DNA of 58,000 bases. It comes from Diphasiastrum complanatum (lineage: Eukaryota; Streptophyta; Lycopodiopsida; Lycopodiales; Lycopodiaceae). A model generated the notes under the pieces. That model made no database searches. It had not been told where the DNA came from and saw only the letters and a list, made by a program, of their open reading frames with translations. The stretch spans positions 24,370,693-24,428,692 of the forward strand of contig CM055112.1 of the NCBI GenBank assembly GCA_029204225.1, given 5' to 3'. Position 1 is the first letter of the stretch. Every line of letters begins with the position of its first letter. Shown here in pieces: positions 20,110 through 31,972 of the stretch. The position numbers and the translations under genes are program-made.

Positions 20110-20339
20110 TTTGTGAAATTAGAGTACATTATTATATAACAAGTTTCAGAAATTTGAATTGATAAATCTACCTTATAAATTTTTTCTTTTGTTTATTGTA
20201 AAATGCTTTTTAATCAATTTGATACAATAATTCAGATGATTTTCTTCTGAACAACTTTAAGAATCTATAAATTGACTACAAAAGCAATGAGTCAACTACA
20301 ATTGGATATTATAAAGCATGGAACTAGTTTCGAAGTGAT
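20110..20339 (+). repeat. Right copy of direct repeat X flanking the hAT cluster
   Basis: Matches 4541-4723, with about 47 extra bases in two blocks. Preceded by CTATG-(AT)n at the end of E3 and continuing into unique sequence (TGTAGGTTGC). Left and right copies enclose about 15.4 kb. Confidence 0.9.
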
Positions 20340-21718
20340 TGTAGGTTGCTACAGTGCAAAAGTTGATGATGTCGTCGCTTTCATTTTTCACTTTCCCACT
20401 TTGACAAACCAAGGTATAGCAAGGCAATATCAGAAAGTTATGAATTTCAAAAACATATAAACAATGCCAATAAAGCATTCAAGAAAATCTTTATGATCAT
20501 CATATGATTGGTAGTGTAATAAGCCTTACAATCAATCCTTGTAACCTCAAGATTTTTTTACCTTACAAGGAAAACAACATACTAACGTTTCTACGAAGCC
20601 TCAAATTTTGATAGCAGCACACCGTGAATTATGAAGCAGCAACATGTATTAAAAAAAGTTCAGAATGCAACTCAAAGACACAGTATCTAGACTCGAAAAG
20701 GAAACCTCAACCTGAAGACCTGATTTTGGATCCAAACCAAGCATGTAAGTTGATTGTTCAGTTTTTGCCTTTGCAGCTAGAGTCTCATCACCTTGCTTTG
20801 TTTCATCATCTTCTCCTAACAGAAGATTTGTCTTATATCTGTATCACATCAATTAGCACATACATGGAAACAAATTACAAGAGCTTGAGTGCATACAGAG
20901 CTACAAAGTAAATCATAACAAAGAAATACAAGTTGATTGTGAAGGCCAAAGGTAAACATAAAAAATGTCACTGCTATTGGCATCCTTTGGTTACAGATTG
21001 TGTGGCAAATTGGCTTCATAACCTTGAACCATAATAGACTTAAGCAGTTCAACAATATTTACACATTAGACATTATTGGATCATTTGCAACACACTCCAA
21101 GGATAATTAAAGAAAAAATAAAAACCATTGGCAAAAGAATCTAACTCAATCACCGGTTAATGTTCTACACGTGTGCGCACACACACATATATATATACTA
21201 GGTATACTTATTTACATATATTCAAATCTAAGGAAGCGGATGGCGGACGCGTCTGACCCCGCGTCCGGGGGTCGGATGCGTCCGGGTCCGGACACCGGAC
21301 GCGGACGCGGGCAATCCGGCCCGGACCCTCATCCCTGAAATTTTAATTTCAAATATATATGGATATTTGTAGATGATAGGATACAAAACAGCTTCTCTTC
21401 CAGTGTTGCTCCATACAAAACATGGAAGATCTCCTAAATTAACAATATTGAATTGATTTTTTGCAATACCTTATGGAATACTGACATAAATTTTCCCCTC
21501 ACTAGATATAGAAGTGTTTTGTTACCCAGGAGTATTTTTTGAACAGTTTTTCTCAGAAAAAATGCAAAAATAAAAGAGTGTCCTGTATCAAAAGTAGGAG
21601 TCTCCTTCTTTGTGGCTCACAAAGAGCATCCAACTTTTTGTAAGAAAGGAGCACATACATGATCTAAGAAGGTGCAATTCAGATGGCCTTGTATGATGAA
21701 GTCAAAGGCAGTTTGTGG
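20340..21718. other. AT-rich stretch with one GC-rich island
   Basis: No gene recognised; short frames at 20272-20460 and 20624-20911 lack family features. At about 21236-21330 a sharply GC-rich block appears, built from GTCCGGAC, GGACGCG and CGCGTCC words in direct and inverted order. It is preceded by a short CA/TA microsatellite (21177-21199). Confidence 0.5.
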
Positions 21719-22183
21719 AATAGTTACCAGGGAACGGGAACAAAATGGGAACATGATGGCTGGGAATGGGAATGTTTTTGAGAACTTAAGAATGTGGGAA
21801 CACCGTGTCATTAAAATTTTAAATAGAAGTCTGAAACAATTAGAAAACACTACAAGAATTTAGATTTTTTTTAGAACAAATAGAAACTTGAAAGTTATAG
21901 CTATTAGCAATTTAGCATATGTAATTTGTAAAAAGTATTAGCCAAACGTTCAATGCAACAAATAATTTGCCAAAATTTTGTATCTTTTTCCATTTACTTC
22001 TACGAGTGTCAAGACTACAATAGTCTTGACACTACCAGTGTCAAGACTACAATATGCTTGGGAATGCATTCCCACTGCTTCGGGAACGTTCCCTGGCAAT
22101 CCCCTCGTTCCCAGTTTCCTGTTTTGCTGGGCATGGCATTCCCGCATCCCCACAGGGTGGGAATGCGTTCCCTGGTAACTATG
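21719..22183. mobile_element. hAT-type MITE, 465 bp, with 8-bp target duplication
   Basis: The inverted ends are AATAGTTACCAGGGAAC (21719) and, read from the right, CATAGTTACCAGGGAAC (ending 22183): 16 of 17 bases identical. Immediately outside, GTTTGTGG is duplicated at 21711-21718 and 22184-22191. An 8-bp duplication and an end starting CATAG are hAT hallmarks. The interior has no coding capacity but many short palindromes (GGGAACGTTCCC, TGGGAATGCATTCCCA) and a long hairpin. The CATAGT-ACC end resembles those of E1-E3. Confidence 0.85.
22005..22049. repeat. Hairpin plus third copy inside the MITE
   Basis: AGTGTCAAGACTA (22005-22017), a CAA loop, then its exact complement TAGTCTTGACACT (22021-22033), followed by a third, direct copy at 22037-22049. 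Confidence 0.95.
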
Positions 22184-22191
22184 GTTTGTGG

Positions 22192-23833
22192 TGATAACGA
22201 AGTACAGGGAGCTCGAGCTAGCCAAGTAAGAAGGACCATATGGGAAGCATAAAATTCAAAACGGTCACTGTTCCTTAATGTTGTCACCACAAGACCAAGA
22301 GTCAGCTGGCTTATTTTTTTCATCAGTGGAAACTAGAGTTTGCATACCACTGAGGTTGAGACATAGCTGGGGTGAAATCTAAAACTCACACCAGCCATAG
22401 TACAATTACTGTAGCACAATAGTACATATTAATGCTCAAAGTGACTGTGATTTTAGGACATGAAAGATGTGCTTTCGCCATAAGACACAACATTGGGGAG
22501 TTAGGACAGGAACCCTCCCCCCCCCCTTCAAGGATAATAATTTCTGAGATACAGATGGTAACCGATATGGCATCTTTTCAATGGCCAGATGTGACACATT
22601 AGGTCCCTAATTGCGGTTAATAGCCTCATAAATGTTTGTATTTGCAATTCACAGATGCATCATCATCTATTTTCACCACTTTGTAGATATTCAATAACAA
22701 AACATCAAGTGGACGATTGATGATTATGCTTCCGGAAGCAAATCTATTGAGTATTTAAAAAAAAAGATCCTCGTAAGAGTAAACCTGTGGCAAGAGAGTC
22801 AACACAAGAATATAAAAAGAATTCAATATCACTTTCTTAAAAGAAATCAATATAACAACGTCAAGGATAAAAAATGCGTAAGGCATGTGATCTTCAACTC
22901 TATGGTGTGCACCCACACAGTTTTAATGAGGATCAAATGCTACAATATCCCTACTCACTTCATCAGCTTCCAAGTGTAGGTGCAGGTCGCATGCATAAGA
23001 AATTAATACTCTGCCTCTCATCTTGCTTAGATTTGTCTTCCCTCTTGGCTATATCCCTTTCAGGCTTTCATGATGGGAAGTTTACATGATCTTTTTTTGG
23101 GTGTTAGAATGTCCTCAAGCTCTCATCTATTTCCTTTCGTCCATGCTAGAAGCAAGAGTAGGAGTCCCCTTCTCCATGCCCTACACCCTTTTTAGGAATT
23201 TCAATTGTCCTTGGTCTCCCTTGAAAAGGTAGTTTGTTTCCCTAATCTAGGATTAGGAAGTTCAGTTAAGGTTTTTTATAATGTCACAAACTGATTTTCG
23301 AGGGTCTAAAAAATACGTTTCTCCATGAATGAGAACCTTCTTGACTATTATTTGGCACATGCTTTTAGCTATAGTTTGTTATTAGCATGACTGATTTTGT
23401 CGTTAGTTTGCCATCTCCCCACATGCAACTCAGCTATTCATGATTCACCACATCCAACTTGGTTCAAGCATCTTTGGATGAGACCCACGGTTGTTCCTTT
23501 GATACATGAATAATCACAATCTTTTCAATATGTGTATGGTTATAAGTTAGTGGAGTGCACTTCATTGATGTGAGTCAAAAGCCATGTATTCTCAACTCTC
23601 GAAAGTCTAAAATTTCTAGCCCAAGCTCTAGAGGACAGCCTAGGATCCAGTCTTTAGTTATACCCACTCTCGTCATCCACACCAACCTTGGTATGATGAG
23701 AAATGTAAACAACTCCATCTCCAAGTCAAACATGCCCAAATACATACCCCACATCTTTTACATAGACATCGACACAATCGTACCATGATGGGAAATGACT
23801 AATAGATCTCTTTAGTTCCTCTTTTGGATCATT
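22192..23833. other. AT-rich stretch without recognisable gene
   Basis: Several short frames (22874-23089, 23555-23788) show no family motif. A C9-C10 run lies at about 22518-22527. Nothing else stands out. Confidence 0.5.
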
Positions 23834-26100
23834 ATGGAGAGAGTTCCTCCGACGTGCCCCGCCTCACCATTGAGTGATTTGCATTGTTGGATCAAGTATG
23901 TCACTACACTCTACACCATCCCTATTGATACTCACATTGTCATATCCCCTCGTCCCTCTACTTTCTCCTTCACAACAGATATGGTTCCCATGGCCATTGA
24001 AAAATTGAGAACCCCTTGAGCACTAGATATCGATGACTTGGGGGCTGAACTCTTGACTCATGTTGCAAACGTCCTTGCAACCATCTTGGCCACTTTATTG
24101 TCCACCCTATTCACAAGATTGGTGACCTTATGAAACCTAAGGATTACCGAGCCATTGTGATATGCCACATTGTGGTGAAGCTTTATAGCACTATCGTCCA
24201 GATAGCAATAAGCAATGAGACAGAGATTTGTAAATCATACGCGTTGGTCACAGACATCCTTCATTACCACTTTGCTCCATACCGCAGCCTCGCTAACCTT
24301 CCCTTCTAATTCCACAAAGACAAATCAATTGAATCCACTTCATCCTGATCTCTATACCCTCCATGATTTGATGACGGATGTCGTTCCCACCACCATCTTG
24401 TCACAAATGCACGTGCACATGCTCCACACTTGCTCCGTTCTGCCCGTCACTCACTTCATTGTATGCTATGCCGTAAAAAGCATGTCTACGAAGTATTAGA
24501 AGGGAAGCACCTTGTGAGTTCATCCCTCATGCTCCACCTCATCTCTTGGATGACCTACATATCTGGAGTGACAACGCCACCACGCTATACACAGTACCCA
24601 TTGATGTACCCATCTTTATCTCCCCTCGTACTTTTTAGTTCACCTTTGATATGGTCCTTAAGGCCATGAAGAGAATAAAGACTCATAAAGTAAGGAGGAC
24701 CTCAAGTCTAAATTACTAATCCACATTGCCGACTTGCTATCACCCATTTTGGCCACTCTACATAATCATGCTATTGTCTCTAGCTTCCCATATTCCCCGT
24801 ATACCAATATCATCCACTCCATTCATAGAAACGGTGACTCCACTGACATCATTTTGTGACAACGCTTTATGAGAGAGTCTTGGGTTGCTTCCGACCTGGC
24901 AGTGGTATTTATGAGCACATTTGGAGCACCATTCTTCTTTATGTCGATGATGTGGTACTAGTCTCCCCGACTAGAGAGGGGTTACAGAGTCAGTTGGATT
25001 GCTTATAGGTCTTTTGTACTAGATGGGGTTTGTGGGTGAACATTGTGAAGACCAAGGTTATCGTCTTCAACACTTGTAGAGTTGTCATGCAGCGTTAGGA
25101 GCTCATTCTCGATGGGCAGCCCCTAGACATGGTCTCTTCATACACTTACTTGGGGATACTTTTCTCTAGCCCTACATTTAGCATGCAACAGACAGCTACT
25201 AGTTGACTTGGGAAGGGACATGGCTCCCTTGTTCAGCTAGAGCAGTTTTGCTTTTGAAAGTCCGTTCGGGATGCTCGGAGTAAGTGTAAACTTTTTGATA
25301 CCATTGTCACTCCAAGCCTTATATTGCAACAAAGACATGGTGTACCGGTATTTCCTCTTGACATTGGACCAGTATCTCGAGATTACAAATTACCATGTTT
25401 ACTCATATGATTCAGGCGAAGCCCTCTGTTCCACATGAGATCCTCCTTGCCAAGACTCATTCCATTGAGTTAGACATAGCAGGGTTCCCAGTTTTGCCAT
25501 AGTATTTGGACTCAAGATTATCACACAACCTCAAATTTACATTGGGCCAGCTCCATGTATCATCACATCAGTTGGCTATTGAGACCGGGAGGTTTCATGG
25601 TATTCCAAGAGAGGAGCGGAACTACCAGTTATGCTCTTTGGGCGATCGCTCATAGCATATGAGGACTCTTGTTGTGCTGCACTTATGATACAAGAGATGT
25701 TCCTACTACGACGAGATCTATGTCAAATAGCTTAGTTGACTCATCTTAGCTTTCAGCCTCAGGTTACCTTCCTTCTTCTCTAGGAGAAGACCACGATGGT
25801 ACCTAGAGTTTGGTGATGATGATGATGACATACCTATTCATCGCGATCACTGATCAGAGACAATGCACCACTCATAGTCATTTTGCAGCTTGAGTTATCC
25901 GACCTATCATGAGGAGACACATCTCATCCTCCTAAGCGACGTTAGTGGCTAGCAGAGTTACCTCATGTTGCGACTTGTATCACATCGTTCTATAGCAGTA
26001 GCAGGACACGATGACAATGATATACCTCATTTCTGACATTTAGTAGCACTTATACTCCTATATATCTCATCTCATTTATTTCAGTTCATTACACCCAGCA
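23834..26100 (+). pseudogene. L1-type LINE ORF2 remnants (RT and C-terminal region), degenerate
   Basis: At least two fragments of one family, both frame-broken. The first (about 23880-24480) matches the upstream part of RT: TLYTIPIDTHIVISPRPS, then a piece equivalent to ESELLIHASDTLAPTL and the KDYRAIVICHIVVKLYSTI block. The second starts again at the same point (about 24560, TLYTVPIDVPIFISPRTF). It runs through the RT catalytic box ILLYVDDVVLVSPTREGL (24931-24985) and the SYTYLGILFS block (25136-25166) to the C-terminal Cys/His region (GRFHGIPREERNYQLCSLGD) and a stop near 25853. A 3' untranslated zone similar to 42709-42500 follows. Many stops and frameshifts; not functional. Confidence 0.8.
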
Positions 26101-26133
26101 GAACTCTCTGCGCCATTGCAATCCCTCTAAGCT

Positions 26134-27080
26134 ATGAGTGGTCGTAATTTTCGGGGGGGGGGGGGGGGGGTTTGTTTGAATTGTCCCCCAACTCCCTCTC
26201 TGTCACCTCCCCACTTCCCCCGAGCAAGCAACTACGCAGAAGTTCATGGTTGCTGCTACACAACATCTTGTGGCTGTAGCCACATATCGCAACACCTTTT
26301 GGCTGCTGTTGAGCAGCTAGTCACTCTTGCTCCATATGTGGCTACTGTTGCTGTCATTCCTCCTACTACCCCATGTCTACAGTTGAAGGTCCCTACATAC
26401 ATGTTGTTGCTCCATATGTGTCTAATCAGCCATTTCTTTCTCCTCCATTCATTCATTCCCACATCTGCTTCATCTCCGATCTTGGCTACTTTTCCATGTA
26501 TAATGAAACAGCCATATCTATCCACCCTGATGAACTATTTTCACCTGATTCCCATATGCTAAGAGGAGGTTGCGAGAGCAGAAAGCTTTCAATGTCCATG
26601 TATAGGGCATCCCTGATTCACATGATGTCGTTGGGAAAGCTAAAATCTTTTTGGAAGACAATCTTGAACACCATAGCACTGGGCTAAATAATGCCTGGCA
26701 TAACAACAAAGACACTAGTACACTTGTCCTATGCTTCACCTTAACGAAGCAAAGACAAGAGGTGCTAAATTTGAAATTTAAGTTGCAAGATACCAATATC
26801 TATCTGGATAAAGACTTGACATTTCTACAGGTTGAAGAATGTAAAAAGGCCCTCTAGGAAACTAAAGTCACAAGACGATGCCTAATTTACAAGGATGGCT
26901 ATGTACAGTTCACTAAAGCAAATCAACTTCTAAACCTAGTGTAACTAAGATAGATACTGAGCTAGTGAGAGGGATACTGTTGTACCAAAACTCATACTTG
27001 ACATGTACTCCATTTGGTCTTACATGCCTTTTAACATGGAAAAGACATTAATAAAGCTTTCTTTCTTTCTTTCTTCTCTA
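26134..27080 (+). pseudogene. LINE ORF1 remnant joined directly to the LINE 3' end and (TTTC)n tail
   Basis: At 26570-26935 the frames give REQKAFNVHV, GIPDSHDVVGKAK and LTFLQVEECKKAL, the RRM-like part of the same ORF1 seen at 30783-31307. Only about 60 bases later the family 3' end follows (CTTGACATGTACT ... ACATGGAAAAGACATTAATAAAGC), then (TTTC)n at about 27057-27080. ORF2 is absent, so this is a shortened derivative or a rearranged copy. The 5' boundary is uncertain: sequence from about 26134 has a G-rich run of 16 and a Ser/Pro-rich frame. Confidence 0.7.
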
Positions 27081-30000
27081 AGGTCTCTGCAAAAGTTAGT
27101 TCCCAATATCCAAGACTTGCAAAGGCCATTACTAATTCTAAACAAATTTCCACCTCATACAGTACCAAACTACTAGTATCGTCGACAATGTAGGGCCTTC
27201 ACATCATGTGCCAACATATGCGGAACATAACATCAAATCATGTCAAACGAGTTATCCCAAAATCCAACTTTTCCTTGTGGCTTTAAATAGTTAAAGTGAG
27301 ATCCACCACCACATTTGTACCCTTTGAATTAGCCATCTTGATTGTGTAATGGTTCTGGGACGGCTATAAACTCATATTTAAATTGAACTTTCTTAACAAG
27401 AGTTGAATTCACCATATTGTATAAGGATCCAGAATCAAATAGAATTAATACATCTCTGTCACATAGCTGCCATTGCATTATCCTTGCCATGTTAATCTTC
27501 ATAGTATCACTGGAGGAGCCCTGTCCAACTTCTTGTCCATTGGAACTTCTTCAAATGTAAAACACTCTAAGTGGGTTCTTGCTCAGTCTTGCACCTCCAT
27601 GAGCTTATCTGCTTGGTCCACACGGAGATTATATTTATTACATGTCTGGTTAAATGCATTCTTATACGCCTTACATCTAATTTAAACGCACTTAAAAACA
27701 TTAGCCATATTGTGACCCTTAATGTATTATGTATAAAGCCAAGGATGCCCCGGAATGCGTTCCGGGGGGTATCCAGTTCCAGAATGCTCGTTCCGGAATG
27801 CCTGAAAAGGATAATAATTATAGCAAACCTTAGTTTTGTGAAGAGTGAAAGTAGAGATAGATAATCTGGCCCAAAGCACAAAAATGTGACTGAAGTTAAC
27901 AAAAAACCGTTTGCTGGTACTAGACCACAGTTCCACTAGTTACAACTGAATGAGAAAATGTTTTTACACCAGTTGGCAGCTCAACATATATCACATTCGA
28001 CAAAGCAAGTGTCACAGGCTAAACATAGTAGAAACTGTTTTAGCTCAGAACAAGAATGCGTAAAGTTTACGCAGCTTCAGCTGCTCATGGGAAAAACCAG
28101 CACACAAGAACAACCCAATCAGAATGAATGCTCACTAGCTGCATTCTGCTGCCATTGTCGATAGCTTTATTGAGTATAAACTACAGTCTTACACATTCGG
28201 ATATCATCAACAATAATCCATTCTGGATAAAATGTAATCTGCAAGCTTCAGGAATTACAGGAAAAAGTGATATACGCACTGGCACTCAGGGTATAGATTG
28301 CATCCGAAGAAGAAACCAGACCCATAACGACTTAATTTTAAGGAAAGCCTTCCTTCTCCACAACTGCAAAACATCATGAAAAACACGAACCGTGTCCTAA
28401 GTATTGCCTCAGGATGAACAGTCGAGCTACAAAACAAGGATAAAGCCTTTTGCATTAAAAATAGAGCAATAATACAAGGTCAATTTGCCAAATGGTCACT
28501 CATAAGATGTGGCAATGCAAAATCTTGGACTCAAAGAAGTTCTCCACACATTTAAACATTCCAAACAAGTCTAGTTCCGAAAAGATCATTAGAAACAATA
28601 GTCAGAAGATGGAACTTACCGTGGCACAAAGAGTTCTCAACATCACGATCATTGTTCATTACGGTTCTCAACATCACGATCATTGTTCATTAGGGAACAA
28701 TTATACTCAAGTTTTGAACTATTAGAAGATAATATAGCCAACTAGCCCTGGTCTGTACTTTCCCTTGCCAACTAGCTAGTAGCTACATAAATGACATAGG
28801 GCATGTTTCTCCACCCAAAATTGTACTCCAAAGTAGAATTTAGCTTTGATTTGAGAAATTATGCTCAGGTAAGTTTTTTTAGTAAGAGAATCTTTTGTTA
28901 TATCGTACTGAGAACCACTGAGATGATTTGAGAAGCGTATCAGCCTTGCTATTTCTTTTTTCGTATCTTGCAATTTATAGCTTTCGACGAGGCCACCATG
29001 AATAGCTTTTCAAGTGGAATAATCCTTCAAGAGCAAAAGTCATTTCATTACCTAGGACATGTTCGCCCAGTTGAGCCCAAACCAGAGAAAAACTTTTCAG
29101 CAAAAACGCCTTCAAGAATTTCTCTAACCTGCAGTGTGACCATCATAAAACTACAGATATTAGGGTGATAACAAAGTGCGTACATCCAAATAACAGTTGC
29201 AAAGAGCAGAAAGGTTCATGATTTACGTTATATCAATTTAATAGCTAGAAATACCTTGACATAGTCCACTAGATTTTTTCAATTAGAAGAATCACAACTG
29301 GAGGCTAGGCTACAAAACCACAAAACAAGTTGAAAGCAATTTTGGAATTCTTGCAAGCATTATATTGGACTTCCTGTGTAAGATTATGAGCTGTGCATTT
29401 TTTCTGTGTAACCTTCTGTCTATGAAGGATTAAGGTTGATTAATCATGCCAGAGCCCATGCATTAAAAAGGACTGCTAGAAAATTTTATTCGAACATTTT
29501 TTAGCACATAAATTGAAAGTCTCATATTTGCTTGAGGAAAATCTAATACCAGCAAGCCAATATACTTGTAATTTGTAGTCGATTTTTGGCTAATTTAGAA
29601 TTTGTGACCGAAATACCATGTAGAGACGTGCAGCCTAGTCGCCTAATCAGGATCTTATCTGAGCATGTTGAGAAACAAAAGGTACACATACATTTAACTT
29701 TTCATAAAATGTGCAGTCACGTGTATCCGAACTGACTTTCTACTGATTTAAGCATGAACATTGCAAGGTCGCCTCGTGATATAATCGAATAATGAACAGT
29801 CCTAAGTCTATCATACATATCCATATAGTAATGAGCAATGGAACAACTGAAACCATAAGCATTTTATGGTCCAGGTTTAAAGCTTGTAAAATAGACAACA
29901 GGATAATGTAGATTCTAAAAATAGAGAAAGTTATTCATATATCCTGTACCTCAATGTGAGTCAGCAGTTAACAGCAACAAGATAATTCCACTAAATTACT

Positions 30001-30229
30001 CCCTGTTCAAGTCATGAACTTGCCTCATTAAGTTCGAACCTGCTGCTAGATTACCTGCTCACTTGAGACTTTCATTGTCGCAGATACTTTTTCATGAAAA
30101 CCAACCCAAAACCCTTTCAAGATTTCCTTCCAATCAGCTTTACCTGTAGAAACCTCATCAAGCTAACACAAAATATGCCACCATATACAAAGTCAGACAG
30201 TGAGTCAGTCAAAGTCAATCTCTCTCTCA
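27081..30229. other. 3.1-kb AT-rich stretch without recognisable gene
   Basis: No coding similarity found. Local features: a perfect palindrome with half-site CCCCGGAATG at 27748-27767, with related GTTCCGGAATGCC just after, and a 29-bp exact tandem duplication (GTTCTCAACATCACGATC...) at 28633-28661 and 28664-28692. The rest looks like old unconstrained sequence. Confidence 0.5.
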
Positions 30230-30231
30230 AT

Positions 30232-30232
30232 A

Positions 30233-30299
<67 letters not shown>

Positions 30300-30300
30300 C
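30232..30300. repeat. (TC)n microsatellite at the start of a LINE copy
   Basis: About 60 bases of TC repeat preceded by AATAAAGC and followed by GC/CA-rich GCTCGCACGCACGCACGCGC and then the Ser/Pro-rich ORF1 leader. The same order, (TC)n then CG-rich then ATGCCT, occurs at 42273-42250 on the minus strand. Confidence 0.9.
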
Positions 30301-30532
30301 GCACGCACGCACGCGCATGCCTGGAGTGGCGCCCTAGCTGCACCAGCGCTGCAAGGACCAGCAATCGCTGCATCCTTCGCTGGGGGGTGTCGCTCATGCT
30401 GCTGCGCTGCCATTTCCAGCGCTGGTCCATCCTGGAACAGGGGGTCTGCTGAAGTCGCTGATGCTGCTGCTTGCTGCCATTTCCATACTACATTGTTGTT
30501 GCGCCACCTGGCTGCACTAATGGCCCGTTACA

Positions 30533-31307
30533 GTGCTTGCTCCAGCCTCAGCAGAAGAAAATGTTTGCATGGCCAAGAAAGGCAGTACTAAGGGGGGCCT
30601 TCGGTTCCCTCCCCACACACCTCTGCCTGCACAGGCAGTATCGCTGCCTGAGCAGTTGCTGCTGCCAGATCTGCCTACAGCCATTCCTATTTCCTCTTCA
30701 AACCCTATTCTGGATCTTGATGAACCCAGTACGGCTCTCCCTTTAACCCCCAATCATGATCACGATTTGATGCTTCCATACAGTGGTCTTTGTGCTACGT
30801 GCAGATAGTGTAAGGCTATTCCAGCTTCTTGCCAGCCACCGAAAAGAGATGGACTCCCATCGAGAAATGATTCTATCAATGCAATCACACCTTCAGCGGA
30901 CAGATGCATCAATTGAAGAACTCAAACGAGAAATTACGATGATCAAATCTGCAGGATCCTCCCAAGTACCTACTTCAACTATGATCCCCCAACAACTGGA
31001 AAACAAAGTGGAGCCGCACCATACGGCTGTCCAATCTTGGGCGGAGGTTCTCAAAGGTCCAGGTAAAGCGGACGCTCCAGTTTCTTTCATCTCTGCTACA
31101 CTTACTGAGAGCCGGTTCCAAGAGCAAAAAGCTTTTAATGTTCGTGTCAGAGGCATCCCAGATTCCCAGGATGCCCTTAAGGAAGCCAAGGAATTTCTAA
31201 AAACTTATCTCCAGCACAATGACAATGGTTTGGACTTAGCTTGGCGTACCAAGAAAGATGCTAGCACTCTCTACATGCTGCTGCTGCTAGCAGCCCTTCG
31301 AGATTGA
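30533..31307 (+). pseudogene. LINE ORF1 (coiled coil plus RRM-like), frameshifted
   Basis: The N-terminal Pro-rich frame from 30533 (LPEQLLLPDLPTAIPISSS) changes to a second frame near 30800. The second frame gives a coiled coil (REMILSMQSHLQRTDASIEE), a QSWAEVLKG linker, then an RRM-like segment (KAFNVRVRGIPDSQDALKEA). It ends at TGA 31305. L1-type ORF1 proteins bind element RNA; the coil and the RRM-like region match that layout. It needs at least one frameshift correction to be read through. Confidence 0.7.
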
Positions 31308-31603
31308 GCCCAGCTCCCATGTTGCCATCTCACCCAGCTCCAGCTCCAGTTCTGCTCCAATCATTCCTCCTAACCCTTTGCAAGCTACTCTAGATCCATG
31401 CATACTTTACAGCAGTTGTAAGGTCAGGGATCAATTCATTCCTAACTGGCAGGTTATGGAGGGATTCGGAAAAGAATTCAGGGCATTGAGAAGTGATGTG
31501 GAGTTTCTTATGGAATCACTGAAGAAGCTTAAAGCAGAGTATACAAGCTAGACACTAGATCCATGACCAGCAGAGGCTCAAGTGGAGTTGCTTGCTTATA
31601 CAA

Positions 31604-31961
31604 TGTAATAGATCCTAACACCACAGTAAGGAAAACACTAACTGATCCACCCAACCTTGCCTACTCCTTGATATAGAGTAAGCCCCTCCTAGCCTAGTGT
31701 GAGGACTGGTAGCATGCAACTGCCAAGTGTCCGCCACGTGGCACTAACGTGGCCGACTGCACGTCGGGACCCAACTGGGAACCCTATCCTACTGACAAGG
31801 TCCCTAGGCTATGTTAGGCCTGCCATGGCTGTGGACCGTGCTGGGGCACACTAGTCACACTGTCTTGCCCTGTTGGTCATGTACGCTGGACACGACCCTG
31901 ACTGTGGTATCTGACCTATTTGTGTTCTCTAGGGTTCGGCACTGGTTACGAGCTCGTAACA
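31604..31961 (-). repeat. 3' LTR of gypsy C
   Basis: 358 bases, TGTTACGAGCTCGTAAC to GATCTATTACA on the minus strand. Contains a 43-base block (around 31798-31840) that is missing from the other LTR. Confidence 0.95.
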
Positions 31962-31972
31962 CTCCCTCCCCC

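Noticed and set aside
30236-30413. RERERE/LSLSLS frames around (TC)n and (GA)n tracts
   Set aside because: Translation of a microsatellite; unlike exon 4 of the hAT gene there is no conserved frame across it.
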